Of a DNA stretch of 60,160 nucleotides, positions 1 to 9,374 are shown one piece after another. The position numbers and the translations under genes are program-made. Position 1 is the first letter of the stretch, and every line of letters starts with the position of its first letter. Under the pieces are notes generated by a model. That model was not told the DNA's origin, ran no database searches, and was given only the letters and a program-made list of their open reading frames with translations. Origin of the DNA: Spirochaetales bacterium (GTDB lineage Bacteria > Spirochaetota > Spirochaetia > JAIPGG01); NCBI GenBank assembly GCA_021736255.1, contig JAIPGG010000006.1:1-60160 (forward strand). The letters are read 5' to 3'.

Positions 1-217
1 CATAATGTAGAACTTCTACTTCAACCTTTCTCTTTACCGCCTCTTCAGCAAGTGCATAGATTCGAGAGCTCACTTCCTCCGACAGATAGTATTCTCCACA
101 ATTGTCACATACCTGAGCCGGAACATCCTTGATCACAATGACCGTAGTATCTCTTTCCAAAGTTACTGTTGTCGTTCCCTGTTGTGTAGTACCAGTTTTA
201 CAAATTAAGCAACTCAT
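1..217 (-). CDS. YgiT-type zinc-finger (MqsA-like antitoxin) protein, truncated by window edge
   Basis: Own translation: MSCLICKTGTTQQGTTTVTLERDTTVVIVKDVPAQVCDNCGEYYLSEEVSSRIYALAEEAVKRKVEVEVLHY; paired CxxC motifs and the YgiT-like VPAxVCxxCGE pattern; ATGA overlap with the upstream DUF4258 frame. Confidence 0.8.
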   Translation of the reverse strand, partial: MSCLICKTGTTQQGTTTVTLERDTTVIVIKDVPAQVCDNCGEYYLSEEVSSRIYALAEEAVKRKVEVEVLHY

Positions 218-500
218 CTCTGCCTCCGCCTTTTATAATCATTTTCCCAGATCAGAGGATCGGGTTCATATACAGTAATAATGTAGCATACTGATGCAGA
301 GGAATCTCTCCCTACAAGTACATGTATCGGTCGCGCATTGGAATACCCGAGTAGTAAGTACTCGGGAAAGGAGTATCATCTTTATACTCGATTATCGCTT
401 CACCTCTACTGACAATAGTACGAATCTGCTCAGGGCTAATTGAACGGAAGAACATTCGCTCAAAAGCGTGTCGTGTAAAAGTGATCTCCCGGCAATTCAC
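214..500 (-). pseudogene. DUF4258 (RelE-like toxin-type) protein, frameshifted
   Basis: N-terminal part ITFTRHAFERMFFRSISPEQIRTIVSRGEAIIEYKDDTPFP lies in ORF 312..500; the expected C-terminus EYLLLGYSNARPIHVLVGRDSSASVCYIITVYEPDPLIWENDYKRRRQR* continues in another frame, ending at 214 and overlapping the ATG of the YgiT-like gene. Confidence 0.8.
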
Positions 501-530
501 ATATACTCCTTTGACATTCCGCTTTCTTCA

Positions 531-719
531 TTACAAAGCAACTCCACGCTTAATATCTTCCAAACGGTCTTCGAGAATAAGAGAGACTGCCTCACGTAAA
601 CTATCTTTTGCCTCTTCTACAGTCTCACCCTGACCGTTTGCACCGGGAACCTCTGGACAGATTGCCCAGTAGCCACCTTCCGGAGCTTTCTCAATAATTG
701 CCGTGAGCTCACTTTTCAT
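531..719 (-). CDS. HicB-family antitoxin-like protein (no adjacent HicA seen)
   Basis: MKSELTAIIEKAPEGGYWAICPEVPGANGQGETVEEAKDSLREAVSLILEDRLEDIKRGVAL: HicB fold signature (EGGYWAxCPEVPGANGQGETxEEA). Start trimmed from the 76-aa ORF. Confidence 0.75.
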   Translation of the reverse strand: MKSELTAIIEKAPEGGYWAICPEVPGANGQGETVEEAKDSLREAVSLILEDRLEDIKRGVAL

Positions 720-736
720 GTTTTTCCTCGACAAAG

Positions 737-916
737 ATGCACGAGGTGATGCAGACCGCAATCGAACGAAACGCAGATATCGATAAATTCCCCGATAATT
801 ACAACATCCCTCATCGCAAACCGGAGGCTCCCTGCCCTGTCTGCGGCTCCCCCATCGGAAAGGGAAAGGTAAACGGTCGGAGTTCCTATTCCTGTCCCCC
901 GTGCCGGAAACGTTGA
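737..916 (+). pseudogene. 5'-truncated Fpg/MutM (formamidopyrimidine-DNA glycosylase)-like C-terminal remnant
   Basis: Own translation: MHEVMQTAIERNADIDKFPDNYNIPHRKPEAPCPVCGSPIGKGKVNGRSSYSCPPCRKR*; C-terminal CxxC...CxxC zinc finger typical of the family; catalytic N-terminal region absent. Confidence 0.65.
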
Positions 917-1119
917 TCTTTTAAAAGCTGAATCTGTTCAACAGCAGATACATCTACTGAATTTTCATATTCAAAAAGGTTTAAGAGAAACTGATCAGAT
1001 TTTTTTCTTTACAACAGGAGCGCAATAATCTACAGTACATTACCTATGGACAGAATGCCCGGCCAATACCGGCGGTGCTATTGTGCGGGGAACACACGGT
1101 CTGTAAGCACGGAGACCCC

Positions 1120-3651
1120 ATGAAACACTCGGAGAACAGGACCATTCTGCTGGTTGAAGACGAGGCGCTGATCGCGATGGCCGAACAGCGGACGCTCGAA
1201 CAGCATGGGTATCGTGTGGTTTTGGCCGCCGACGGGGAACGGGCCGTCCACATCGCCGAAGAGCAGCCGGAGATTGATCTGGTGCTCATGGACATCAACC
1301 TGGGCACCGGCATGGACGGAACCGAGGCGGCGCAACTTATCCTAAAAAATCGTGACCTGCCGATCGTCTTTCTCTCCTCTTATACTGATCCGGCCGTCGT
1401 CGAAAAAACCGAACGGATTACCTCCTACGGCTACATCGTCAAGAACACAGGAGATACCGTTCTGCTCACATCACTTAAGATGGCGTTCCGGCTCTTCTAT
1501 TCGCAAAAGCTCGCGGCAGAGACCTTTGATCATTCAATAAACGGGCTCTGTGTTCATCGGCTCCTCTATGACAAAGCCGGTACTCCATACGACTGCGAAT
1601 ACCTGAAGGTGAACGAAGCATTCGAGCGTCAGACCGGCTTGATCGCTCAGAAGCTTATCGGAAAGACCGTCCGCGAACTCTTTCCCGACGATCAAGCCCA
1701 AGAGGTGATAGAGCTGTATATCGATGTCGTCTCGAGCCGGACTCCGGCCCGAAAGGAGATCTGGTTCGGGCCGACCGGAAGCTGGTACGAACTGAGCGTA
1801 TTCCCGACCCGGGGAGACGAGTTCACGGTTGTGGTGCAGAACGTCACCGAACGCAAGCTCGCCCGCGAGAGGCTCGAGCGGGAAAAGGAATGGCTGCGCG
1901 TGACCTTACAGAGCGTGGGAGATGCGGTCCTCGCCACCGACGCCGAGGGGTGCGTGAAGTTTCTGAACCCCGTCGCCGAACAGCTGACCGGATACGCTAC
2001 GGACGCAGCCGCCGGAAGGTCCCTCTCAGAGGTTTTCCGCATTTTCAACTCGCACACTCGAGAGCCGGTGAAAAACCCTGCCGAGCGTGTGCTGGCCGAG
2101 GGTCGGGTGGTCGGGCTTGCAAACCATACGGTTCTTATCTCTGCGAACGGGGAGGAGTACCAGATTGCCGACTCGGCGGCGCCGATCCGCAGCTCCTCCG
2201 GCGAGATCATCGGCGTGGTACTCGTCTTCCGCGATGTGAGTCGGGAGTACGCCGCCGCCGAACAGCTCCGCGAACGAGAGCGTAATATGAGGCAGGCTCA
2301 GGAACTTGCAGCCCTCGGTTCCTGGCGAATCAACCTGGAGGACGGTACCGTGGAAGCTTCTCCCACGGCACACAGGATCTACGGGCTGTCCGAAGACAGG
2401 CTGACGCTCGGACATATCAAGAGCGTTCCATTGGCGGCCTACCGCGATATGCTCGATGCCGCGCTCTACAACCTTGTTCATTACAGGCAGCGGTACGATG
2501 TGGAGTTTGAAATCCGCCGCCCAAATGACGGTGAAATTCGGCATATCCATTCGATCGCCGACTACGATGCGGATCTGAACGTGGTGGTGGGAACGCTGCA
2601 GGATATCACTGAGCGCAAGCGCGCCAAAGAAACCTTGCGCGAGGAGCGGGAATGGTATTCGACCATTACGGAGATGAGCCCTATCGGTATTGCTACTGTG
2701 GACGCCGACGGGGTGATCACCTACGCGAACTCCGCCGCCGAGCGTATTCTGGGCCTTCAGCGCGACCAGATCACCTCGCGTACTTACGACGCACCGGAAT
2801 GGAAGCACACTGCTCCGGACGGCGGTCCGTTTCCAGACGAAAAGCAACCGTTTTCGATTGTTAAGAAAACGCTCAAGCCGGTGTACGACGTTCGGCACGG
2901 CATTACATGGCCCGACGGCAGGCACGTCGAGTTGTCCGTTAATGCAAGCCCAATCCTTACCGAGGACAGCGGCTTCGAAGGTATGGTCGCAACGGTCGAG
3001 GACATCACCGAGCGAAAACGGGCTGAGGACCACGTCCGGGCCCTCCTGCGGGAGAAGGAGCTCCTGCTCCGGGAGTCGCATCATCGTGTCATGAACAACA
3101 TGAACACCATCAACAGTTTGCTTTCGCTCCAATCATCTACAACCAAATCTTCGGATGCCCGCGAGGCGCTCAACGACGCTGCACAACGGCTCCAGTCGAT
3201 GGCGCACGTGTACAACAAGCTCTTTCGCACCACTCGAACCGGGACCATGAGCCTCCGTGAATTCCTCCTCCCGCTTATAGATGAGGCTATAGAGGTATTT
3301 ACCTCCGTCATCCCCGTACGGGTATCCGCAGAGGTGGAGGATATCCCGATCGACTCCGGAACGCTAACCTCACTCGGCATTGTAATCAACGAACTCCTGA
3401 CAAACTCGGTAAAACACGCCTTCGCCGGCCGAGAGGAAGGGCATGTGTCCGTCACAGCCGTCGAAGAGGATTCGCAAATCATCATCACCTATCGCGACGA
3501 CGGCCCCGGACTGGACCCGGATACGGCGACCGAAGAGGCGCTCGGCTTCGGTATGCAGCTTGTACAGTCGACCGTTGAGAGCCTGGACGGCCGAATTGTG
3601 ATACATCCCGGCCCGGGATTCCACATCGACCTGACGCTGCCGAATACGTGA
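1120..3651 (+). CDS. Response-regulator receiver / multi-PAS / HisKA_2-type histidine kinase
   Basis: ILLVEDEALIAM...DLVLMDINLG (REC), several PAS/PAC repeats (VVVQNVTERK, VGTLQDITERKR), LLLRESHHRVMNNMNTINSLLSLQ (HisKA_2), ATPase domain at the C-terminus. Start set to MKHSENRTILL. Confidence 0.85.
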   Translation: MKHSENRTILLVEDEALIAMAEQRTLEQHGYRVVLAADGERAVHIAEEQPEIDLVLMDINLGTGMDGTEAAQLILKNRDLPIVFLSSYTDPAVVEKTERITSYGYIVKNTGDTVLLTSLKMAFRLFYSQKLAAETFDHSINGLCVHRLLYDKAGTPYDCEYLKVNEAFERQTGLIAQKLIGKTVRELFPDDQAQEVIELYIDVVSSRTPARKEIWFGPTGSWYELSVFPTRGDEFTVVVQNVTERKLARERLEREKEWLRVTLQSVGDAVLATDAEGCVKFLNPVAEQLTGYATDAAAGRSLSEVFRIFNSHTREPVKNPAERVLAEGRVVGLANHTVLISANGEEYQIADSAAPIRSSSGEIIGVVLVFRDVSREYAAAEQLRERERNMRQAQELAALGSWRINLEDGTVEASPTAHRIYGLSEDRLTLGHIKSVPLAAYRDMLDAALYNLVHYRQRYDVEFEIRRPNDGEIRHIHSIADYDADLNVVVGTLQDITERKRAKETLREEREWYSTITEMSPIGIATVDADGVITYANSAAERILGLQRDQITSRTYDAPEWKHTAPDGGPFPDEKQPFSIVKKTLKPVYDVRHGITWPDGRHVELSVNASPILTEDSGFEGMVATVEDITERKRAEDHVRALLREKELLLRESHHRVMNNMNTINSLLSLQSSTTKSSDAREALNDAAQRLQSMAHVYNKLFRTTRTGTMSLREFLLPLIDEAIEVFTSVIPVRVSAEVEDIPIDSGTLTSLGIVINELLTNSVKHAFAGREEGHVSVTAVEEDSQIIITYRDDGPGLDPDTATEEALGFGMQLVQSTVESLDGRIVIHPGPGFHIDLTLPNT

Positions 3652-3784
3652 GCGCGTATCCGGAACTCCCTCAACGAGTAAACTCAAGCCTCCCTGCGTA
3701 CACTGCCGCGGGCGGTGACTCTGCGAGTTGCCACCTCGATAGGGCATCTTCGCAGCAACAAAACGGCATAGGAAATCCTAAGGG

Positions 3785-3925
3785 GGGAGCGGAATAGCCC
3801 GCCCGCTGCACCCGGCGGAGCGGAGGAGCGGAGCCGGATCAGTGCAGCGGAGCCCCGGCCTTTACCCCGCGGCTATGGAGCGCGGGGGCGCTCCCCCGCC
3901 TGTAGTGGGAGTTTATTACGCGGGA
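3785..3925. repeat. GC-rich intergenic segment with palindromes (possible dispersed repeat)
   Basis: Includes GCGGGGG-CGCT-CCCCCGC (3882..3899) and repeated GGAGCGGA/GCAGCGGAG motifs in non-coding space between two convergent kinase genes. Confidence 0.35.
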
Positions 3926-4052
3926 AAGTGGAACCCGTCCTTCTCGTCTCAGTCTTTTATCAAGAGCTTCTAAAGGCAGCTATAGCGGATGTATATCAGG
4001 GCCGGCAGCCGGATCTCTACCGGATAGATGGGCTTTGAACGGGAGAACCGGT

Positions 4053-6485
4053 TCAGTGGCCTTCCCCCAACGCCATGCGGCCCATAATCGAGGTGAACCG
4101 GCGCAAACTCTCTTTCATTCCCCCGACATCAAAGGAATCGGCCATTTTCTCAATCTGTTTTCCATAGTGAATCAGTTCATCACAATCATACGCCATTCCG
4201 ATTTTTTTAAGGCGGCGGCTCAACTCAACAGCATCGCCGATGGAAATTACATGCTTCAGTTGATTCAAGAGGGGGAGTATCTGCTCGTAAAAATCTCTGC
4301 GGAAACTTTCACCCGATTCCACCAGGAGAAGACGGCATGCATTCTCCATCGGCCGGTCGGCATCTCCCTCCAGGTCTGTCTCCGAAGGTAAATCCGATGC
4401 AGGAGCCGGTTTGACCTGAGAGCCACCATTCTGATTTGCTGTTAGTGGTTTCCTTGCTTCCCCTCTCGAAATAGTATGCGGAAGAAAGCGGGAAAGGGTA
4501 CGGAAGAGTTCGTTCTTTTGGACAGGTTTTCGAAGACACTCGTCAAAAAGGTTTTTGACCTTGTCTTCCTCGTCCTTCATGACCGCAGCCGTCAGCGCTA
4601 AAACCGGGATTGTTTTCCAGTCCTCCCTGGCCCGTATTTTTTCAACAGCCTCATACCCATCCATTTCAGGCATCCGCAAATCCATAATCACCAGATCGGG
4701 AAGGGAGGTTTCTATTTGTTCGAGAGCTTGGACGCCATTTTCGGCTTCGAAAATATTTATGTCTGTGTCCTCTAAATAGGATCGTACGAGCAGACGGTTG
4801 TTCTCTTGGTCTTCCACCAGCAGTATTGTTGCAGATTTGAATTGGACAATTTCTTTCCATTGGGTTTCCTGTTGTTTACCGGCCGGATAATCGGAGGTTG
4901 AGATGTTTTCCTGCTTTGGACTCGAATCATTCGGAGCATCGACCGGAAGGGTGATTAAAAAAGCGGTACCGACGTTCACCCGGCTTTCGAGTTGTATGCT
5001 GCCGCCAAGCGTTTCGATAATCCGGCGAGAAATCGTCAATCCTAAACCGGTACCCCCGTATTTTCGAGTAGATTGTCCATTCTGCTGCTGGAAGGGTTGG
5101 AAAATTGCCTTTTGCTGATCGAGGGGGATGCCGATACCGGTGTCTTCCACACGGATGAACAACTCTCCGGGCAGCCCCACCCTAGGGAGGGGGAACCCTT
5201 CCAATTGGCCTTTTGCTTCAAATTCTCCCTCCCTAAACCAGAATTTTACAACAACCGAGCCTGTCTCTGTGAATTTTATCGCGTTTCCAACCAAATTGTA
5301 GAGGATCTGCCTGATACTGGTCGCATCAGTCATAAGAGAAAACGGTGTCGCATCTTCAACATGAAATTCAAGTGAAATTCCCTTTTCAAGAGCCCGTCCC
5401 TCCAACACACGGCGGGTTTCATCGACCAATGCCCGGATGTTCACTTTTTCGATTACCGTTTCCATCTTACCGGCATCAATTTTCGAGAGGTCGAGCACAT
5501 TGTTGATAAGTCCGAGCAGGGCCTTCCCCCCCGATTCTATGGTCCGGACATACTTGAGAAGCTCAGGATCATCCCGGAGTTTCTCGTGCAAAACTTCGGC
5601 AAACCCCAAAACAGCGTTCATTGGGGTGCGGATCTCATGACTCATGTTGGCCAGAAACTCACTCTTAGCCCGGTTCGCCCCTTCTGCCCGATCCCGAGCA
5701 ACACGAAGGTCCTCTTCGAGGGCAACCCGTTCAGTAACGTCCCTGGCAATAGATATGATTATGCCGTTAAAGGCCGGAAGATAACTTACACTGAGTTCTA
5801 CAATCATTACCGATCCGTCTTTCCGCCGGTGTTTCGAAGTAAACCGGTCCGAGCCGTTTTTAATAACAGCTCGGACGTGTTCCTCCGTTTCAGCTCTGGA
5901 TTCCAGGACCTCGATATCGGGAATTTGCATTTCGTAGAGTTCTTCCCGGGAATAACCGGTCATTCTGCAAAAGGCCTCGTTCGATTCGATAAAACGACCT
6001 GTCCCGTCCACCGTGAAAATACCGTCGATAGAACTCGAAAGGATCGCCTCAAATCTCTCCCGCTCTTCCCGAAGTGCCTGTTCTGCTTTTTCCGCCCGCT
6101 TTTGTTCGGTAATATCCAGGATATATCCGATAAAGCGCTGTTCTTTTCCATCGGCATCCCGTTCAATATGCGTAAAATCACTTACCCATATTATTTCTCC
6201 GGTTTTCGTCCGAAGGCGATAGTTTCTGTGTTGAACGTGGTCGGTCTCCGCCTCAATGGCCCCGCTCACCTCTTGCTGCACACATTCCCTGTCCTCCTCA
6301 AGAATGAGGTCACGGTAGTCCACCAAAGCTTCAAGGAAATCTTCCCGGCTGTAACCGAGGATCGTCTCTACATTCGGGGTAACCATTTCCACCGGCCGTC
6401 CGGGTTCATTCGACCAGCTAAAAACAACCACCGGCCCGGTACTGAATATCTTTTCCAGTTCAAAAGATGAATCGTGCTCCGACAT
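4053..6485 (-). CDS. Hybrid sensor histidine kinase (PAS-PAS-HisKA-HATPase-REC plus C-terminal Hpt-like region)
   Basis: FLANMSHEIRTPMNAVLGFAEVL (HisKA), GTGLGLTISRRIIETLGG, ILLVEDQENNRLLVRSYL...DLVIMDLRMPEMDG (REC). Confidence 0.9.
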   Translation of the reverse strand: MSEHDSSFELEKIFSTGPVVVFSWSNEPGRPVEMVTPNVETILGYSREDFLEALVDYRDLILEEDRECVQQEVSGAIEAETDHVQHRNYRLRTKTGEIIWVSDFTHIERDADGKEQRFIGYILDITEQKRAEKAEQALREERERFEAILSSSIDGIFTVDGTGRFIESNEAFCRMTGYSREELYEMQIPDIEVLESRAETEEHVRAVIKNGSDRFTSKHRRKDGSVMIVELSVSYLPAFNGIIISIARDVTERVALEEDLRVARDRAEGANRAKSEFLANMSHEIRTPMNAVLGFAEVLHEKLRDDPELLKYVRTIESGGKALLGLINNVLDLSKIDAGKMETVIEKVNIRALVDETRRVLEGRALEKGISLEFHVEDATPFSLMTDATSIRQILYNLVGNAIKFTETGSVVVKFWFREGEFEAKGQLEGFPLPRVGLPGELFIRVEDTGIGIPLDQQKAIFQPFQQQNGQSTRKYGGTGLGLTISRRIIETLGGSIQLESRVNVGTAFLITLPVDAPNDSSPKQENISTSDYPAGKQQETQWKEIVQFKSATILLVEDQENNRLLVRSYLEDTDINIFEAENGVQALEQIETSLPDLVIMDLRMPEMDGYEAVEKIRAREDWKTIPVLALTAAVMKDEEDKVKNLFDECLRKPVQKNELFRTLSRFLPHTISRGEARKPLTANQNGGSQVKPAPASDLPSETDLEGDADRPMENACRLLLVESGESFRRDFYEQILPLLNQLKHVISIGDAVELSRRLKKIGMAYDCDELIHYGKQIEKMADSFDVGGMKESLRRFTSIMGRMALGEGH

Positions 6486-6537
6486 ACCTAAACCATAGTA
6501 AATTTTGGGCCAAAATAAAATTAATTCTCGGAAAGTC

Positions 6538-6586
6538 TTGACATATAAACTTACACATGGTATCTACTGTATTAGTTTTGTAATAC
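6538..6586 (+). promoter_or_regulatory. Promoter/operator region of the ABC-GntR operon
   Basis: TTGACA at 6538..6543 and inverted repeat GTATTA-N6-TAATAC at 6569..6586, just upstream of the first gene. Confidence 0.45.
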
Positions 6587-6605
6587 ACTATTACGGAGAG
6601 ACAGT

Positions 6606-7451
6606 ATGGTAGCAATGAACCAAGTAACATTTGCCTATGGGAAACAGCGGCCCCTTTTCGATTCTTTGGATCTGCGGCTTCCGGACGGCAATATCTACGG
6701 CCTTTTAGGAAAAAACGGTGCTGGAAAAACAACACTGCTCAAAATTTTCGCGGGTTTGCTCTTTCCGCGAGAAGGTTCTTCGATGCTTAACTGCTGCGAG
6801 GCGGGGGAGCGAAACCCCCGGGCCTTGGAAGAACTTTTCTTTCTCCCGGAAGAATTTTCCGTTCCTGCAACCAGCGGCAAACGCTTTGTCCGGCTTTTTG
6901 CACCCTTCTATCCTCATTTCGATTATGAGGCAATGCATGAATATACCGGCGAACTCGGCCTTGATCTATCACGGCCTCTTCCGTCCTTGTCGTACGGAAT
7001 GAAAAAAAAGTTTTCCCTGGCTTTTGGCCTGGCCAGCGGCTGCAGGACCCTGCTTCTCGATGAGCCGACAAACGGACTGGACATTCCCTCGAAAAGCATC
7101 TTCCGGAAACTGGTTGCTTCGGCACTGACTGAAGAGCGGAGCTTCGTGATTTCGACACACCAGGTCAGAGACCTGGAAAATCTCATTGATCCGGTAGTCA
7201 TTCTCGATGAGGGGAACGTGCTCTTTTATCGAAGTATAGAAGAAATCACTCGTGCCCTCGAGTTCGGCCTCTCTTCCGATGAACCGGAAGAAGCCCTCTA
7301 CAGTGAAAAAGTCCCGGGAGGATACGCTGTAGTCCGCCCGAACCGGAACGCCACGGACTCTCGGGTTGATTTGGAGCTCTTGTTCAATGCAGTAACCCAA
7401 CAAAGCAGCCGTTTGAACAGCTGCTTTACCGCTCAGGAGGCCCGGAAATGA
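6606..7451 (+). CDS. ABC transporter ATP-binding protein
   Basis: Walker A GLLGKNGAGKTTLLK, LSYGMKKKFSLAFGLA signature, LLLDEPTNGLD Walker B. Confidence 0.9.
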   Translation: MVAMNQVTFAYGKQRPLFDSLDLRLPDGNIYGLLGKNGAGKTTLLKIFAGLLFPREGSSMLNCCEAGERNPRALEELFFLPEEFSVPATSGKRFVRLFAPFYPHFDYEAMHEYTGELGLDLSRPLPSLSYGMKKKFSLAFGLASGCRTLLLDEPTNGLDIPSKSIFRKLVASALTEERSFVISTHQVRDLENLIDPVVILDEGNVLFYRSIEEITRALEFGLSSDEPEEALYSEKVPGGYAVVRPNRNATDSRVDLELLFNAVTQQSSRLNSCFTAQEARK

Positions 7452-8224
7452 TAATGAAAAGGCAGCAAACGTTTCATCCAAGAAGGCTCCTGAAATTAAT
7501 GCGAAATGATTTGGTCTTTCGGACAAAACCTCTTCTGATAACCGTCGGAGCGGTTTTCGGTTTGCTCTTCGTAATAAACATCGCATCGGTAGGCAGCGGT
7601 GATTCAGGGGAATTCCACTCGGTGTTTTATGCATTGGTGTTGATGATCGGCGGGCATATTACAACGAGTCTTTCTTTTCGTGAATTACACGATCCGGAAA
7701 CAAGCTACCGTTACCTCACCCTCCCCGCTTCCATGCCGGAGAAATACCTGGCCCGACTTCTGTTGACATCAATCGGTTACGTGGTCATAAGTTTGGTTCT
7801 CTATGAGCTTTTCAGTCTCATAGCAGCCGGTTTTACTCAATTGATCTTTTCGAAACACCACCCGCTGCTTTCTCCCTTTTCTCCGGAAACAGGCAGAATA
7901 ATTGCAGTTTATCTGGCTACCCACGGGTTGACGTTCTTCGGAGCCGTATTTTTTCGAAGGCTGCATCTGTTAAATACCATCCTCTGGGCTTTTCTGCTGA
8001 TGCTGGCTGTGGGAGCCGCCACCGCCTTTGCAGGCCGCATTATCTTTTGGGATTTTTTTAACGGGTTTTTCGTTCCGAGCAATATTGATTTTATTCAATT
8101 CGGGGAGAAACTCTTTTCTTATATGCGGAGTATGTACGTTTTGTCTCAGATAATTTTCTATGCGGCTGTTCCGGTATTCTTCTGGATATGCGGTTTTGTG
8201 CGGTTTCGGGAAACGGAGGTCTGA
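7448..8224 (+). CDS. ABC transporter membrane (permease) protein
   Basis: Multi-TM hydrophobic protein; overlaps the ATPase stop by 4 nt. Confidence 0.75.
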   Translation: MIMKRQQTFHPRRLLKLMRNDLVFRTKPLLITVGAVFGLLFVINIASVGSGDSGEFHSVFYALVLMIGGHITTSLSFRELHDPETSYRYLTLPASMPEKYLARLLLTSIGYVVISLVLYELFSLIAAGFTQLIFSKHHPLLSPFSPETGRIIAVYLATHGLTFFGAVFFRRLHLLNTILWAFLLMLAVGAATAFAGRIIFWDFFNGFFVPSNIDFIQFGEKLFSYMRSMYVLSQIIFYAAVPVFFWICGFVRFRETEV

Positions 8225-8226
8225 AA

Positions 8227-8610
8227 ATGGATTTTCGCGGAGCGGAACCAATTTATCAGCAGATCGGCGACAGTATTAGCTATTCAATTCTTCGGGGCAG
8301 CCGAAAGAAAGGAGAGCGGATTCCGTCTGTACGGGAGATGGCGGTGAGTATGGAAGTAAATCCGAACACAGTACAACGAGCCTATGCGTCATTACAGGAT
8401 GAAGGAATAATCCAAAACAAACGGGGTATCGGATACTTTGTGCAGGATTCGGCATACGAGAGGGTTAAGGAAATGAAAACGCAAGAGTTTATAAGTGATG
8501 AGCTCCCACGTCTCTTCAAAATGATGGAGCTGCTCGGTCTGACCGTAGATGATCTCGGAAAATATTTTGAGGATTACAGGAAAAACAACAACAAGGATAA
8601 ATCACAATGA
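8227..8610 (+). CDS. GntR-family (YtrA-type) transcriptional regulator
   Basis: PIYQQIGDSISYSILRGSRKKGERIPSVREMAVSMEVNPNTVQRAYASLQDEGIIQNKRGIGYFV. Confidence 0.9.
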   Translation: MDFRGAEPIYQQIGDSISYSILRGSRKKGERIPSVREMAVSMEVNPNTVQRAYASLQDEGIIQNKRGIGYFVQDSAYERVKEMKTQEFISDELPRLFKMMELLGLTVDDLGKYFEDYRKNNNKDKSQ

Positions 8611-9326
8611 AAACAACAGGCAAGTTATTAATCTATGGCTTGACAGGTCTTATTGCAGTGGCAGTTCTCGCCCTGATCGGTCTCCGCTTACATCTTATTG
8701 GAGCTTCAAGCCCCGTAGAGCCGGCAGCAGACTCCGGAGCTCTTATCTCAAAAGATTACCGGCCGGGTGAGTTTGACTCGATAAACATCGATGGTTTTTG
8801 GGAGCTGGAGATTACCAGAGGGGATGTATCCAAGGTCAGGATCGAGGCTCCGGAGAATTTTATCGAAAATCTGGCGGTAACCGCAACCAATGGAGAGCTC
8901 TCGATAGAGCAGGAACAAAAACTGTTTTACATTGGCATGGGTACCAAGAACCGCCGTCTCCGGGCCGAAATTACCCTGCCGGTATTGAGATCACTGAAAA
9001 TAACAGGCGGCGGTGATCTTCATCTTTCGGGAATGGAAACAGAAAACCTCAAAATCCTCCTCGAGGGTGCCGGCAGCTTTACAGCGAAGAACTCCCGGGT
9101 GGAAAATTTGACACTCGATATAAGGGGAGCAGCTTCCGTGGATATGGCCGGGTGCCCTGTCACAAACGCTTTGGTTGATATGGAAGGAGCAGGTTCGATT
9201 CTATTAAACATGGAAGGCGGGCGCTTGTCCGGTTCGATCGAGGGGGCCGGTTCGCTCGAATATACAGGCTCGGTACTGGAAGAAACCATTAACACCAGCG
9301 GGTTTGCTTCAGTAGAACAACGCTGA
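8607..9326 (+). CDS. Membrane-anchored DUF2807 (auto-transporter head GIN-like) protein
   Basis: N-terminal TM followed by beta-helix-like GGGDLHLSGMETENLKILLEGAGSFTAKNSRVENLTLDIRGAASVDMAG...; 4-nt overlap with the GntR gene. Confidence 0.75.
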   Translation: MKTTGKLLIYGLTGLIAVAVLALIGLRLHLIGASSPVEPAADSGALISKDYRPGEFDSINIDGFWELEITRGDVSKVRIEAPENFIENLAVTATNGELSIEQEQKLFYIGMGTKNRRLRAEITLPVLRSLKITGGGDLHLSGMETENLKILLEGAGSFTAKNSRVENLTLDIRGAASVDMAGCPVTNALVDMEGAGSILLNMEGGRLSGSIEGAGSLEYTGSVLEETINTSGFASVEQR

Positions 9327-9374
9327 GAGCAGATATGCCCTGACCACGAATGAGCAGGCCTTTCTATGTAGTTA

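Noticed and set aside
2026-3132. 368-aa minus-strand ORF
   Set aside because: Antisense to the REC-PAS-kinase gene.
5586-6470. 294-aa plus-strand ORF
   Set aside because: Antisense to the hybrid histidine kinase.
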